Assembly (NCBI GenBank): GCA_949357655.1
Contig: CASHTG010000013.1
Location: forward strand, 310,001-374,000
DNA: 64,000 nt
DNA from: Parascedosporium putredinis
Taxonomy: Eukaryota; Ascomycota; Sordariomycetes; Microascales; Microascaceae
Direction of reading: 5' to 3'
Under the pieces are notes generated by a model. It worked only from the letters and a program-made list of their open reading frames with translations. It was not told the origin of the DNA and ran no database searches. This document shows positions 1 through 10,678 of this stretch, one piece after another. How positions within the stretch are numbered: position 1 is the first letter of the stretch; each line of letters begins with the position of its first letter. The translations under genes were made by a program, and so were the position numbers.

Positions 1-142
1 GCACCTCGCGCGCAGGATCCGCAACTTTAAAGTGCACTGCAACCAGGATATCTCCACTGGCACATCTCATTGCCCATCAAGCGTAGTTTTTCTTTTTTCT
101 GGCGATTCTTTTTTATTGTTAATATATTGTTCAACAAAAGAC

Positions 143-1411
143 ATGGCCGGAAGCCCCGGGAAAGCGGGGTCGAGTCCTGCTCGCCCCTCGGCCTCGCCTC
201 CCGCCGCGCACGACTCGCCATCATCGGGTGGAGAGGCGGGAGAAGATGCGCCAGCTCCCCTTCAGATTGACGTAGGTCGAGCCCTTTCGACAGACCATTT
301 GACGATTTTCCTTGGACGGAACCAAAGCAGTGTGAAAGCGTTGCGCTAACTGTTGACCGCTTCTCCGTAGCACGCCTACGATGTCCACGATGACGCCGAT
401 TCCTCCTACGGCTCCGACGCCGCCTCCGCCAACACGGGCTCCATCTCCTCCTCCATCTTCCACTACCAGTACGAAAACGGCCGACGCTACCACGCCTACC
501 GCGAGGGCCAATACGTCCTGCCCAACGACGACCAGGAGCAGGAGCGCCTCAATCTCCAACATCACATTTGGCGCCTATTACTAGGCGGCTCCCTCTACTC
601 GGTGCCCCTGTCCGATCCCGCGCCCGGCGCCGAGATGCGCGTGCTCGATCTTGGCACGGGCACGGGCGTCTGGGCCATCGATATCGCCGACGAGTTCCCC
701 TCCTGGCAGGTCTACGGCGTCGACCTCTCCCCATCCAGCCCGAATGGGTCCCCGTCAATTGCCAGTTCCACGTCGACGACTACGAGGACGACTGGACGTA
801 CCGCGACGATGAGAAATTCGACTTTATCCACGGCCGCGCCCTCTGCGGTACCTCGTCCGACTGGCCGCGGCTGTACGGCCGCATAAAAGAGAACCTCAAG
901 CCCGGCGGCTGGGTCGAGATCCAAGAGTACGACGCCTGGATTTATAGTGATGATGATAGTTTTGAGCGCGCGCCGTGGACCAAGGAGTGGGTGGAGAAGC
1001 TGGACGAGGCGAGCCTCAAGTTTGGCCGGCAAATCAACATGGCCAAGTACCACAAGCAGTGGATGATTGATGCCGGATTCGAGGATGTTGTCGAGGAAGT
1101 CAAGCGGGTATGTATCTTTTTGACTCTTTTGTTCCCTACCTCCCACAGTCTCTTTGCTTCGTTGGAAAAGGGAGCAACGCAAAAACTGTTACGCCCCAGA
1201 AGCTAACCGTGTCGCCCTAGATACCCATCGGGAAATGGGCCAAGGATCCCGCGCTGAAAGAGCTGGGCAAATTCGAGCTGATTCACATGCAAATGTCTGT
1301 CGACTCCCACACCCCGGCCCTTTTACCCGTGTCTGGGGGTATTCCAACGAGCAAGTCCAGGTGTTGATAGAGGGCGTGAAGCGCGAGTTCGGAGCCGCGA
1401 TCACCGCTTGA
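143..1411 (+). CDS. LaeA-like SAM-dependent methyltransferase, frameshifted twice
   Basis: Class I SAM-dependent methyltransferase of the fungal LaeA/TAM-domain family, about 351 residues once restored. These are nuclear or cytosolic proteins, often linked to secondary metabolism, although most paralogues have no known substrate. Three exons fit: 143-271, 371-1107 and 1221-1411, with GT...AG introns. A low-complexity Ser/Pro/Ala N-terminus leads to the SAM motif I VLDLGTGTG, an acidic post-I GVDLSP, then the family segments QPEWVP, FIHGR and LKPGGW. The reading frame breaks in a CCCC run near 732 (between GVDLSP and QPEWVP) and in a TTTT run near 1323. Each is repaired by one added base, and conserved family sequence continues on both sides. 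This points to sequence error rather than decay. Family assignment is firm; substrate unknown. Confidence 0.85.
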
Positions 1412-3948
1412 TCACGGCCTACCGGTTTATACGGGGTAGGAAGCCATCCTCGTAGGTAGGGCAGATTGTGCTCTGAAGAAAGCGATGAGCGCGTGTGCGT
1501 TGGGGGAAAGGGGAAAAGGGAAAAGGAAAAGGGAGGAGGGATTAACTTGGCCGAGGCCTCCCAAAGTCATGGGAAGCGGACGCGGAGCATTTCATTTGTG
1601 CATAATTGTCGTTCACGGTACTGGTGCTGGATGGCTGGGTCGATATTACTTTACTAAAGCGATTGATGCATTGATTTTCTCATTTTGATGACTCCTAGCT
1701 GTTGCAAAAGGCAAGAAATGTGTTGAAATGTGGGCTGTTCAAGGTTGGAGAGGATACAGTCTGAAGACGAGGACGTGAGATGGAGAGAGTCGCATATCGT
1801 AGACGACAAGTTGACCAGGACAGGATCAGCGATCCATATTTCCGACCGCAATAACCTCGAACCAATTAACTGGGCTAGGAAAGTGTTGCGGGTACGGCCA
1901 TATTCTATGAATCAAACTGCCCGACTCCCATCACAGCACCGCGGCCCGCCCTTGCAGCGTCGGACAAGGGTCTCGAAATCGAGAAGCATAGATACATCAA
2001 TGGATGGATTATGTCGTGAAACAGGCGCCTGGGAGCCACCGGCTTCAACCAGGGCCCCGTCTACCTGCATCCCAACCGGTTCCGTAGAATTTCTTCATGG
2101 CGCTCTGCGGGTTCCCTTCCTCCCGCCTTCACTGTGTGCGTCTCCAACCCACATGGATCAAGCTCTAGCCCAAGAGTGCCTGCAGGCAAGGAGTACGCCG
2201 ATAAACACATCGCTCATTTCCCTTCAGGCAACTTGACATGACAAGATCGATAACGCTGCCTCCCGCACTCCCAAGTTCCAGCGTCCGCCGCTCCGCTGCC
2301 TTCCCTCTGCGATAGACTTGTAGGCATAATGCCGGCGATTCCTAATCCCCCTTGACCAAGTGTTGAGGCGCCCGGCCATATCATCAGGATAATATTGAGG
2401 CACGAGCTTCAACACTGACGTATTGATTATGAATACGTCAATCGCATTTCCGACACCTTGAATCCTTTTCGTGCTCCTCGGTGTGAGACGAGGGAGCTGG
2501 CCGCTCTTCTTCACGCCAGCCACGTAGCATTCGGGGAATCCTACCGCCACAAGTGACCGAGCAGCCCGAGCTCCCCGCATGGCCCTTGACCCTTTTTTCT
2601 CCCTTGCTCACATCAGCGCATCGGTGACCATGCCAAAATCAAGGTGCCGCCACTCATAGAAATTCCCGACCGTACCGATCCCTGCCAGTTGGGATCTTTG
2701 TCATTGACACTTCTGCAGAAGGGGACGAGAAAACGGGCAAAGAGCGCACATGCTCTCTTTGATTTTCTTGCAGATGTCAAACACGTTGATGACCGGCCTT
2801 CCCGCTTTAGGCGTGCTAGACACGTCTATTATACTGGATGTACTTGAGCCTTTTTAACTACCACTTCACATAGGCTCAGCATGACTCCATAGTAAACCCA
2901 AGCTTGACGAATTTGCCAACCGCGATTCCACCATTTCACAGAAAGTAAGGCAAACCCATATCCCCAGCAAGGTGGATCGCGGCTACTTTCGGGATGGCTT
3001 CCTAGATTCTTCGCCGACGCCAGGGCGCTGTGCCATCCCACCAACAAATCAACACGCGTCTCCCCGTCCCAGCTTCACCCAACCGCATAATTCACAAACC
3101 CTCCGCCTCGTACCAAAACAGACGTATCAGAATGCTTGTGCCCACCACAACGACAGAACGAGGAACGAAGGACGCCCGTAGTGGTGGGCACGAAACCAAA
3201 TCACCACGCGACCTGCGGTCGTTACACAAGAACGCTCCTGTGACGAACAGAGGAATCCTTGAAAAACGCAAGGGCGCTGACTGCGCGCCGCGTTCCAAAA
3301 TCCCCGAACAATGCACGTTGGTACGCGGATGGGAGGCCGTCAAACGCAGTGGCGAAGCCAAAAAAGACAAAAGAAAGGGCCTTGCTAGGCAACGACCCAT
3401 GTCTCTGGGTGAAGGTTCCGAGAGCATGGTGCGGCCGCTTTGGGTTGTGCGCTCTGCAGGAGGATTACTATTCCGGGTCTGAAACCTGCCGTCGTTGCCC
3501 GAATCGGCGCCGTCGACCCTGCCCATGGCGGGCGCTGCCAAAGGAAAGTTTGATCTCTCTGCGTGTAAGTTGTGGTCTAGATCCTAACAATGCATGAGAC
3601 CATGAATAGACTTGCGCCAACCTAACCCACGTAACTTGTCAAAAGAAGTTGGCTGTGGTGGCTGGATGACCCTCCATTATGCGTATCCATCAAAGCCACT
3701 GCGATTATTCACGACGCAATGCCTTCCCTTTGGCCACTGACTGTGTCCTCGAGACACGTCGGACGCTTCGGACGCTCTTGTATGCCTTCGTTCCATGGTA
3801 GCTCGATCAGAAGGATCAGACAAGACTCCAAGGGCGCACGAGGGCCTTCGCCGATCACTTCACGGCGCACAAGTGGGTGTGAAGGCTACGACAGTCGAGG
3901 GATGAGAATACGATCTTCACTTCCTCAGTCTAGACAGGTCTCGGCGGA
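1412..3948. other. Intergenic, no supported gene
   Basis: Open frames here (for example 1730-2236, 2224-2580 on the minus strand, 3030-3482) show no recognisable domain, no splice-compatible partner exon and no codon pattern like the neighbours. I see no RNA gene or repeat. Confidence 0.5.
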
Positions 3949-3956
3949 TATAAAAA
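3949..3956 (+). promoter_or_regulatory. TATA box of the secreted-protein gene
   Basis: TATAAAAA lies about 150 bases before the ATG at 4099. It is followed by a C/T- and CCA-rich leader typical of highly expressed fungal genes. Motif seen directly; function inferred. Confidence 0.55.
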
Positions 3957-4098
3957 GGCCCGTATTCTCTGGCTTCTCGAGAAAGAATTTTATAGAATCA
4001 TCAACGGCACTCTCAGCTCTCCTCCAGCACTCTTGACAAAGAACACAAAATCCAACTTTCCATCTACCCTCACTCCAACACTTTCCACCACCATCACA

Positions 4099-4443
4099 AT
4101 GGCCAAGCTCTTCGCAATCATCCTCGCCACCGTCGCCGCCATCTCCGGCGTCCAGGCTCAGTCCTGCCCCGGCAACGCTCGCCTTTGCGGCAGCGAAATC
4201 GTCAACGATTACCAATGTGAGTTGTAGCTCCCATGACAAAACAGACCTTCAATTCGTCTCTAACAATCTTTCTCTGCTGCAGGCGTTGAGCGAGCTAGCC
4301 TCATCTTCCTCACCCCCGTCGGGAACGAGCCCGAGGACTGCATCTTCCCCACCAACGAGTTTGGTGAGCCCCAGGCTAGGGGTACGGCCTGCTGTGCCAT
4401 TGGCAGGTGCACTCCTAGCGGCAACTCGGCCATCTGCGACTAA
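4099..4443 (+). CDS. Small secreted cysteine-rich protein (effector-like)
   Basis: Two exons, 4099-4216 and 4283-4443, with a 66-nt intron (GTGAGT...CTGCAG), give a 92-residue protein with no frameshift. The N-terminus is a clean signal peptide: Met-Ala-Lys, a hydrophobic core, then a small-residue cleavage site near residue 20 (GVQAQ). The mature part of about 72 residues has eight cysteines, including one CC pair, and no other domain. The cysteine order does not match hydrophobins, which have two CC pairs. Such proteins in fungi are secreted to the apoplast or host surface and are often effectors or small antimicrobial proteins; that role is inference. A TATA box and pyrimidine-rich leader suggest strong expression. 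Confidence 0.8.
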
Positions 4444-4698
4444 GTGGAAATTTCCGAGAGATGTGCTCTCCAGAACAACAAAGAAGTGACCCTCACGGGA
4501 ACGGCTGACGGATGTTGGATGTTGGTTGGAAGAGATTGTGGAAAGACTGGTATTGGGTTGAAGATTGCTGTGGTATATAGTCAAGCTTTTGTACCATTGT
4601 GAATCATACTACAAGTTTCGTTGAGCATCGTAAGATGATTTGCTTCTCGGTGATAATACCACATTGGCCAGCCATGGATCATCTTGGCCAGTCATGCA

Positions 4699-5849
4699 TC
4701 AATAATCGCGCCTTCGGTTCCGACTCTTGGCACACCGAGACGGCGCGTCGCCATGCTCGTGGTGGCTATCCTCGCTCGTCAGACCTGGTAAGGTGTCCAA
4801 CCAATCATCAATATCCTCCGTCACCATACGATCCTGCATACACTTATTCGCTTCAAGAATCCCCTGTTGCGGCAACCCACACACTAGGTTACCGCACTCC
4901 ACGTCATCCATAGCTCTTTGCAGAGCATCGCCCTTCCACCCGAATATGTAGTCCCCGTGACTCCCATACCCGACATCGTCGCCAAAGCTCCACGTAAACG
5001 GCTGACTTCCATCCTCGGGCCAACCGTCTAAATCATTAAACTCTCGCGTGTCCCACTGGATCTCGAGCACAACCCGCGGGATTACGACGGGATGCGTTTC
5101 CGGACACACCCCGCCAGTGTCAATGTCCCCTTCCAGAGGCCACGACACATGGCTATAATGATCGGAACTATCCAGCCGCACGCCGTCCCAGCACGGCGGG
5201 AAATACAACGTCGTGATGATCCCCGCAGGACACGGCTCCGCGGGGAACGTGGTGGTCCGGTTCGAATACCGCTGTCCTACGTCCCAGAGGCAAGTATAGT
5301 CAATATGCTGAAATTTCGCCGCATCCTCTGCCGTGCGCGCCGCCGGGTCACCGGTGCGCATGCGGAAGCCCTTTGAAACCCCGTTACTCGCCCGAGATTC
5401 GCGTCCGGCGGGATATAGTACACCGTGATGCCGCCCTCGCGCGCGTCCTCGTGAAAGACGACGCCCTGCTGCCGCACGCGCTTGTACGTGCCGTTGCGCG
5501 CGCGGAAGAACATGACGGCTGTCCAGTAGTTGGAAAAGTCGTCGGCAAAAGTGCACGTCGTACAGGTCGACTGCTCGGCGGGGTCGTCGGAGGGGTCCAT
5601 GGTGGGGTTAAAGCTGTTGCCGCCGACGATTTGGTGGAGGTGTGGCGAGCCAACGACGCCGGGGTTCACTAGGCTGATGGGGATTGTTAGCGCGGGGATA
5701 TGCGGCCAAGAGTACGGGACGGAGGCTTACGGATCAAGCCGATCCACGACAAGTTGAGAACATGACATTTTGAGAGCATTCAAGCACAGTCCCAACGTAG
5801 CAAGCCAGAGGCCGCTGATGGCAAATGCCAGTGGTTGTCTTGTCCTCAT
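4699..5849 (-). CDS. DUF1996 secreted protein, frameshifted once
   Basis: Secreted DUF1996-domain protein of about 364 residues, a family widespread in fungi with no established activity. Exon 1 (5849-5731) encodes a signal-peptide-like N-terminus (MRTRQPLAF then a hydrophobic stretch) and the start of the domain (SCSQLVVDRLDP). After a 57-nt intron, exon 2 (5673-4699) carries the family hallmarks NPG, SPHLHQIVGG, the cysteine pair TCTTC, YYIPPD, KGFRM, FPPCWDG, HYSHVSWP and GDYIFGWKGD. One base is missing in an A run near 5385, between NLGRVTGF and KGFRM; domain sequence is continuous otherwise. The C-terminus after the domain is short and hydrophilic, with no GPI signal or WSC domain seen. 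Transcribed toward the secreted-protein gene at 4099. Confidence 0.85.
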
Positions 5850-6861
5850 CTCGACGAGCGCGCAAAGATCAACAAAAAACTAAACGTGAGATTCGAGTCC
5901 CTTGTACGCCACAGAAACGGAGAGTGAAGAGAGAGCAGCGAGAACTGCTTTTAGTAGTTTGGTATCTTCCCCTCGGTGTATAGTCTCTGGCGGCCGTCCC
6001 AATCGCAGATAATCTTGGGCGTAGTACTTTCCATACTGCAGCCATTTAGCCAGCTGCTTTTCCCGCTACAGCAGCAGAATCCTTCAACCCATCTTTCTCC
6101 AATTGCCACCTGCAGATAGATTAATATTCTTCGAAAGAGTCGGTCCATTCCACTACCCAAAGGGTAAGGATCGTCCAAAAGTCTTAAGCTACTTTTATTC
6201 CCGAAAGTCCTTCTCCCCGCGGCCACGCTACCAATGTGTTTGGTTTAGATCAATATGGTCTTGTGCAACCCCGGAACCGCGGCTGAAGGAGAACTGCTTG
6301 AGTGCATTCTGTCATGAGAGAATAGGCCTACCCATTTCCTTGGCACAAGTTCAGGTTCTTGGGGGCACTGGGAGGGAGGCAGGTCTATCGTGGGACAACA
6401 TTGGCCCCTCCCATCAAAGACGCATTTTTAACAAGAATAATGTTTCTACTCTTCATCCGCTTGAGTAATCCACCACGACGCTGTGTCAGAGGCAAGCGCT
6501 ATAGGACAGCTTGTTGTAGACGCTTAAGAAAGCTCCTGACACGACATATCATAAGGAGCAAGTGGTCGCAATCATGCAAGCAAAAATAAAACATCTATCG
6601 TTACACCTGGTGCCAAAATCTACCCCAGCCTTTCTCACGAAACTAGGCATGAGGTTTTCCTGGTCAACGTCACTCCCAGCGGGTCGCGTCTTGCCTATCG
6701 AGCTCCGCTCAAAGACTGAGTTCAACGAACGGTCCAACACGTGTCGCGACTCCGCCATAGCCACCCCCGTCAGGTTGATACGTACAAACGTCCTGTAAAT
6801 GGCCGGTGAGCGTCCAGTCCTAGGAAAGGCTTTAATCCACCTTTAGCAAGACCAAGACCGC
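5850..6861. other. Intergenic, promoter side of DUF1996 gene
   Basis: About 1 kb with only short, unrelated open frames. No domain, repeat or RNA gene recognised. It should contain the promoter of the DUF1996 gene and the 3' region of the gene ending at 6862. Confidence 0.45.
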
Positions 6862-7716
6862 TCATAGATAAGCAAACTCCCACTTGAGGAAGTTGAACCG
6901 TGACTTCTTCAAGACGTTTCGACTTTCATCATCCACCAAACCGATATCCTCTTCAAAGGCCAGTCTGAGGTGATGGACGCTGATGCGTGCGGCATCGAGG
7001 CTGTACTTTGGTAGCGCTTCCAAGCTGGCGGTGCTGTTAGAGCAATGGCGCCACCTACAAACCCCACTTGGGAGAGGATGATAGCAGACTTGAGGGGATG
7101 ACTGCCGAGGACACACCACATGCGAGAGTGCTGCTAAGCAGAAAAAGAGAAAAAGAAAGCTACCAGTTAGTTGGAGGGTTCGGATGAGGAAAAAAACACG
7201 AGGTGGAAAAGGGGGGATGGTCGCTGTTTGCAAACTTGCCAGAGCGCGGCTGCGGTTGGAAACCCAGATGGCTTCGTCAGTGTCTTTACGTAGGCCAGAA
7301 TAGTTTCCATGGCGACAAGGTCACGTATCGCGCTATCTTGGGCAATCTTTCGACGGATAGCGATTCTGTTTTGCGCGGGTTCGAGATCTAGCGAGGAAAC
7401 CGAGTCGACTAATTTAGTACAAGGACAGGTGTTGTCGATGCTCAAAAGGATGGCACAAATTACCTCGACATGTCTCTCCGTCTATCGCGGGGCAAGACTG
7501 GGCCAAGTAGCGCAGATACTCATCGAGATGGTATTCGGCAGAACTCCGAGCTGATTCGAATTCCCTCCATATGTCCGAGGGATCCATAGTTGTAGAGTCT
7601 TCGTGATAGTCTTGATAATGGGGTTGGGCCGGAGCGGGATACGCCACGACTTCTTCGTAGTCATCATCCACGCTTCTGTCATTCCCAAGACGTGGCATCC
7701 CGTTGTGTTCTGCCAT
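6862..7716 (-). CDS. Conserved-looking hypothetical protein, several exons
   Basis: I do not recognise this protein. Exon 1 (7716-7464) starts MAEHNGMPRL and is acidic. An intron 7463-7388 with a CTAAA branch site leads to exon 2 (from 7387), a helical segment rich in Arg/Lys/Glu (QNRIAIRRKIAQDSAIRDL). The last exon ends at 6862 with a basic/acidic amphipathic segment (KYSLDAARI, HHLRLAFEEDI, KWEFAYL). Between about 7240 and 7000 there are one or two more introns (acceptor CTGCTTAG near 7136, branch TCTAAC near 7046), but I could not join the frames cleanly, so a missing base is likely. No signal peptide or clear transmembrane segment. Start is the first ATG of the exon-1 frame after a poly-purine stretch. 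Confidence 0.55.
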
Positions 7717-8443
7717 TTTCTTTTTCTTTTTATAAACAGTTTGAACAAAAGTTACATTTGAAGCCGATGATGGGTCGCTGCGACGCCTTATAAAGGGAAA
7801 GATAGCTGGGAAGAGACTCGCAGAGACTGAAAGAATAGCTCGCACATTTTGAGGGTTGAGGAAAGGGAGGGGGAAAACCAGGCTAAGAAGAGAAGCACGA
7901 TGCGCTTGAGATGTGCGCTAGACTTCGCAATGAGGCGTGTCTCATGTGAGTGCACAATCAGCCACCACCACTTCTTTTCATGGACCAACATGATTGGCGA
8001 AATAGGCGTTTTTAGACGCAAGTGTGCCACGCCTGAGGCAGCCACACTCAAGCTGGTTGGCGTTTGCTTGATCCGGCTGTGCATGGAATATCCCTTTTGG
8101 GTTTTATTAGGAGGCGGGGATTAGCCACTAGACGCAGTTAGCCACTAGACGCAGACACCAGCGAGACCCAGCTGAACCGGACCTGTTCGGACCCGGTCGA
8201 GAGGACCAGGCTGTGCCATCCCCCTCCGAACGTCGCCTTCCATATCTAGCCTCGACTTCCCCTCGATGAAAATTCAATATAGATTCATTCTTTCACATCA
8301 TCTCCGTGCTCTTGACGATACGTTATCTTTCACGATCCATTCTCTTTCATATCTCAACACATTCTCGTTCACATCTCCAACACTGCTTTTTTCTCTTCAT
8401 CCTGAAACCTCCTACTGTTGTCTCCCTTGGAGAGAGTCCGAAA
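7717..8443. other. Divergent promoter region
   Basis: Shared upstream region of the minus-strand gene at 6862-7716 and the plus-strand gene at 8444. It contains a 17-bp tandem repeat (8121-8154), CCG/CGG triplets around 8175-8200 that could be Zn2Cys6-factor half sites, and a T/C-rich leader before 8444. No gene seen. Confidence 0.45.
8121..8154. repeat. 17-bp perfect tandem repeat
   Basis: TTAGCCACTAGACGCAG occurs twice head to tail, about 300 bases before the ATG at 8444. Exact duplication is seen directly; a regulatory role is only a guess. Confidence 0.8.
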
Positions 8444-10322
8444 ATGGTGTCTGTGGAACCCCCTCCGAAATCATCACCATCAAAAGGAATGGCAGATCCC
8501 ACAGCGTACCGAGCCGCCTTTGCTTGCGAGTGTGGTATTTCAATCGTGCGGGACAAAACTATGAAGTCAACAAAGCCCTGGCCGAAGCGTGCAAGCCGGT
8601 TGTGCCTACAGACTGGGACGTCGAGGCAGCGATACCTTGCTACACAAGTCAAGGTTCTAGGGACTCGTTCGTGCCAGTAGAGGTGAGAAATAGCTGTGCC
8701 AGATCCCTCCAACTTGATCCGTTTCGCCTTCTCATATACCAACCTCTCCTCGCTGCTTTTTAGGTTAATCTGCTCTATAAGCAAAACCAAAACCCCAGTG
8801 GCCCAGGAACTCCAGATCAAGCGATGCGCGCCTGCTTTTACGGTGCTCTCCAGACCACCATCGACGAGTTCTTCCGCAAGATAGCGAAACAGCCACATCA
8901 GGCTACAATCACTCCCATTGGGGACGCTATCGATGACAAAGTCACTGAGCAATATGGCTACGTTGCGATTAAACATTCCCTCGCCATGGACCATGACAAG
9001 GTCGCCTACCTGGCCCCCAAGGATGAAGAGAGTTTGCTCGAAAGAATGTAGGTTCTTGCGTCACAGTGTGTTCCACTCCTACTGTCTCTGATTCAACTGC
9101 TCTCAGCCGCGATATTGCATTGCAAGCCTCGCTCGGTGCTGCCGGGGATATGATCTTTATGGCGGCATCACCGAAATCTTGGAGCTGGTCAAGCTAGGGG
9201 ACGAAGCACTAGCTCCCGCGATTCAAATGTTTATCGAAATCACACGCCAAAACGTGTCTCCATCTTCTCAAGTGGGTACACCCCTCCCGAGGTTCTCCGA
9301 CTATTCAAACTACTCGATTCAGCAGGCGTCTCTAACTGACATGAAACTTTCTGCAGGAGTCTGAGGACAGCGACACAGACTTGGAAATGCAAGAAACGTG
9401 GAACAGCCTCCTTTCGTCTACCAGATGCGTACAGGACTTGGTTCGTGACATGGAAGGGTGCATTCAAGAACTAAAGAGCGGGGAGAGTAGGTCTACGACG
9501 GTACTCTCAAAGACTGGGCCTCTCCACTAACAAGTCACCATGCAGGCATCGGAAACGAAACGCTCTATGACCTTACCATGAATGTGGTAGCAATTCAAAG
9601 CGTTCTCAATCTCCACGAGGAGAACGGGGTCAGGCTCCGAGAGCTAGTCGCTACCGCCCATAAGCAGGGTAAATCGGTTAGGCTGGGGTGGTTACGTGAA
9701 TCCACTTCAGCTACTGTTGCCGTTTGCACGATGGTCCTCACTGGGATCCTTCCTCTCGCGGCCCTCCTCGCCGCCGTGCTTATGGCTGGCGGAGCCTTGT
9801 ACACGGGGTATCGGGAACTTGGGCCACCATCAATCAGAAAGGCTATAAAGTGTATGTCCACCCGCCCAATGTTGTCTCGGTTCTTGCGCCAGAGAACCTC
9901 TAACATCTGATCATCTCTTCTGACGCGAAATAGATGAAGCTGCGGCCACGGAGTTCCGCAAGGACTTGGGCCACGCGCACATTGCCCTTGCAGGCCAATT
10001 TTGTAGTCAGGTGCTCAAGGTGCCACCTCACTTGATGAGCAAAGTCGAGCGCAAGAGGATTTTATGCGAGTTCGGTATTGATACCACCAAACTGACGAAT
10101 AAGGAATATACCGCAGAACTTGTGGCCCAGAGAATGGAAAAGGTTTGCAAGAGATTCAAGAAACTGGAAAAGTTAGGCCAGGAAGTCGCCAAGGCAGTCG
10201 GCGTGAGAGAGAAGGAGGTGGCGACGCCGAAAGTTGCGGACAGAGCGAGGCATGTGCCGTATAGCACGTCGGCTAGCAAAGCAAGTACTTTGCTTTTACA
10301 CCTTTCTCTTCACCTTCATTAG
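8444..10322 (+). CDS. Large helical protein with a hydrophobic hairpin, unrecognised
   Basis: Unrecognised protein of about 504 residues in six exons: 8444-8682, 8764-9047, 9107-9271, 9357-9486, 9546-9851, 9934-10322, all with GT...AG introns of 59-85 nt. The frame lacks one base near 8530 and one in a GGGG run near 9150. Most of the chain looks alpha-helical, with acidic and basic heptad-like stretches. Residues roughly 310-350 (exon 5) form a strongly hydrophobic segment with an internal Gly-Gly (TVAVCTMVLTG, AALLAAVLMAGGAL), followed by more helix and a Lys-rich C-terminus. No signal peptide. A helical bundle with a mid-chain hydrophobic hairpin is the layout of alpha-helical pore-forming proteins, but also of many plain membrane proteins. 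I have no family match, so function stays open. Confidence 0.7.
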
Positions 10323-10678
10323 CTTATTTACCTCTGGCTCGGTCCTGTTGGGATATTTGGGTTGTTTAGAATGTTAGGAGTGTTTGGAGTGTTTGGAATG
10401 TTTTTCTACATAGATCTGGATGGATATAGATGGTTTCGATTTCTAGTTCTACCTTGTACAAAAGAGCTGGCCTGGCGCTCTACTTCTTACTTTAAGCTCA
10501 CAAACCACTCTGAAATAGTGGTTCGTGTCGTAGAGGATTGAATGAATTTTTTTCGTCATTGTTTGTGCGAAAATAGAACAAATCGATAAATCCTGATTGC
10601 AAATCGTCTGGAGCAGCGTATACATTCATCCTCTCCGACTGGGCCGATTCCCGGTTCAAGGTATCATATTCACGAAGC
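10323..10678. other. Convergent 3' intergenic gap
   Basis: Between two convergent genes. Holds GTGTTTGGA-like short repeats near 10375-10400 and T-rich sequence that may serve transcript ends. No gene. Confidence 0.4.

Noticed and set aside
2224..3541. Several overlapping open frames of 70-150 codons on both strands
   Set aside because: Mutually overlapping, basic/low-complexity translations without splice partners; most likely chance frames.
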